From positions 372,001 to 436,000 of the forward strand of contig JAVTVJ010000487.1 in NCBI GenBank assembly GCA_034509425.1: a stretch of DNA of 64,000 bases, given 5' to 3'. Shown here one piece after another: positions 39,601 to 64,000 of the stretch (positions are counted from its first letter, which is position 1; every line of letters begins with the position of its first letter). The position numbers were made by a program, and so were the translations under genes. The DNA comes from Eopsaltria australis (lineage: Eukaryota; Chordata; Aves; Passeriformes; Petroicidae). Below the pieces are notes generated by a model that was given only the letters and a program-made list of their open reading frames with translations, was not told the origin of the DNA and did not search any database.

Positions 39601-39888
39601 TCATTTTTTTGGAGAAAATAAAATTCATTAAGAGGAAGACCTGTAATGTTTCAGTATCAGGAGGGTCAGCCTTTAAAAGACTTACAAGATGATAAATATA
39701 TTTGTGGGTTATTTAAAAGCCATATGCTCAGCCACACAAAAAGAGTGAACACATTCATTTGTCTCAAATGCCAAGAGACTGGATTTCTGTTCACATGCCT
39801 CAACATGTGCTGTTGCAAAAATACAAATATTTGTACACCAGATCAAGTACAGACAAGTATCCATTAGTCATATGACCCACTGCACGAA

Positions 39889-39948
39889 CATACATATATA
39901 TATGTGTATGTCTTTACATGTGTATCCATATGTGTGTGTATATACACT
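39889..39948. repeat. TA/TG dinucleotide-rich stretch
   Basis: Imperfect alternating purine-pyrimidine sequence (ACATATATATATGTGTATG and similar) of about 60 bases, 340 bases ahead of exon 2. Degenerate microsatellite; Z-DNA-prone in principle. Confidence 0.7.
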
Positions 39949-40273
39949 CCTAGTCATGAATCTATCTTGCACTTCTAATTTGATCATGGGATTGACTCCC
40001 TACTTGGTTCACAAGTCAGGGAAGCTGGATAAAGACCTGCAGGGAGCAGAGTGTGGGTCCCACGAAAAATGGTTCTGGTCTTGAATCTTCTCCATGCTGA
40101 AGGCCAAGGGGTGTCCTCTGTAGGCAAAACATTGTGAAAAAGGCTAGCTCCAGTCTGGAGCAGCTGTCTCCTTTCATACTGAAGAACAGAAATAAACATA
40201 ATAAACCAAAGGCTGTGTAGTAAATCCTGATGGTTTATTCAATTTGTATACAAAGTGTTTTGATTAATTTTAG

Positions 40274-64000
<23,727 letters not shown>

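Overview
This window is vertebrate nuclear DNA, almost certainly from a bird. The evidence is AT-rich introns, one CpG-island promoter, GT-AG introns, and several short 3' fragments of CR1 retroposons, the dominant avian LINE. A tRNA-Ile-headed, CR1-tailed SINE in intron 3 (50313-50455) matches the TguSINE1 type known from songbirds, which points to a passerine. That lineage call is from memory of the family and was not searched.

The only protein gene I can support is the 5' part of MYO6 (unconventional myosin VI) on the + strand. A CpG island with GC boxes and a CRE-like site (about 11590-12125) holds a non-coding first exon ending at a strong donor at 11904. A 28.4 kb first intron follows. 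Exon 2 (40291-40429) carries the start codon at 40313. Nine coding segments (exons 2-10) then read through without a break to 63452 and give the first 299 residues. These are the N-terminal SH3-like subdomain, the purine-binding NPY motif, the P-loop GESGAGKT (151-158), loop 1, switch I (200-208), and the beginning of myosin-VI insert 1 (from C278). The rest of the gene lies beyond the window.

Layout: 1-11580 is upstream flank with three CR1 fragments and no recognisable gene. 11590-12125 is the promoter island. 11905-40290 is intron 1, with three CR1 fragments and a T/G-only tract. 40291-64000 is the coding part of the gene, with introns of 1.0-6.0 kb. Most other open frames are chance frames, many of them opening at GTG, TTG or CTG. 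Two are worth a look: a 179-codon antisense frame in intron 2 (44873-45412) and a minus-strand exon-like segment in intron 1 (17657-17855).

I found no clearly novel biological system. The most unusual structural observation is a CR1 fragment bracketed by 71-bp direct repeats (8851-8921 and 9056-9126), far longer than CR1 target-site duplications are normally thought to be. No searches were run. Family names rest on recognition, and human MYO6 comparisons are from memory.
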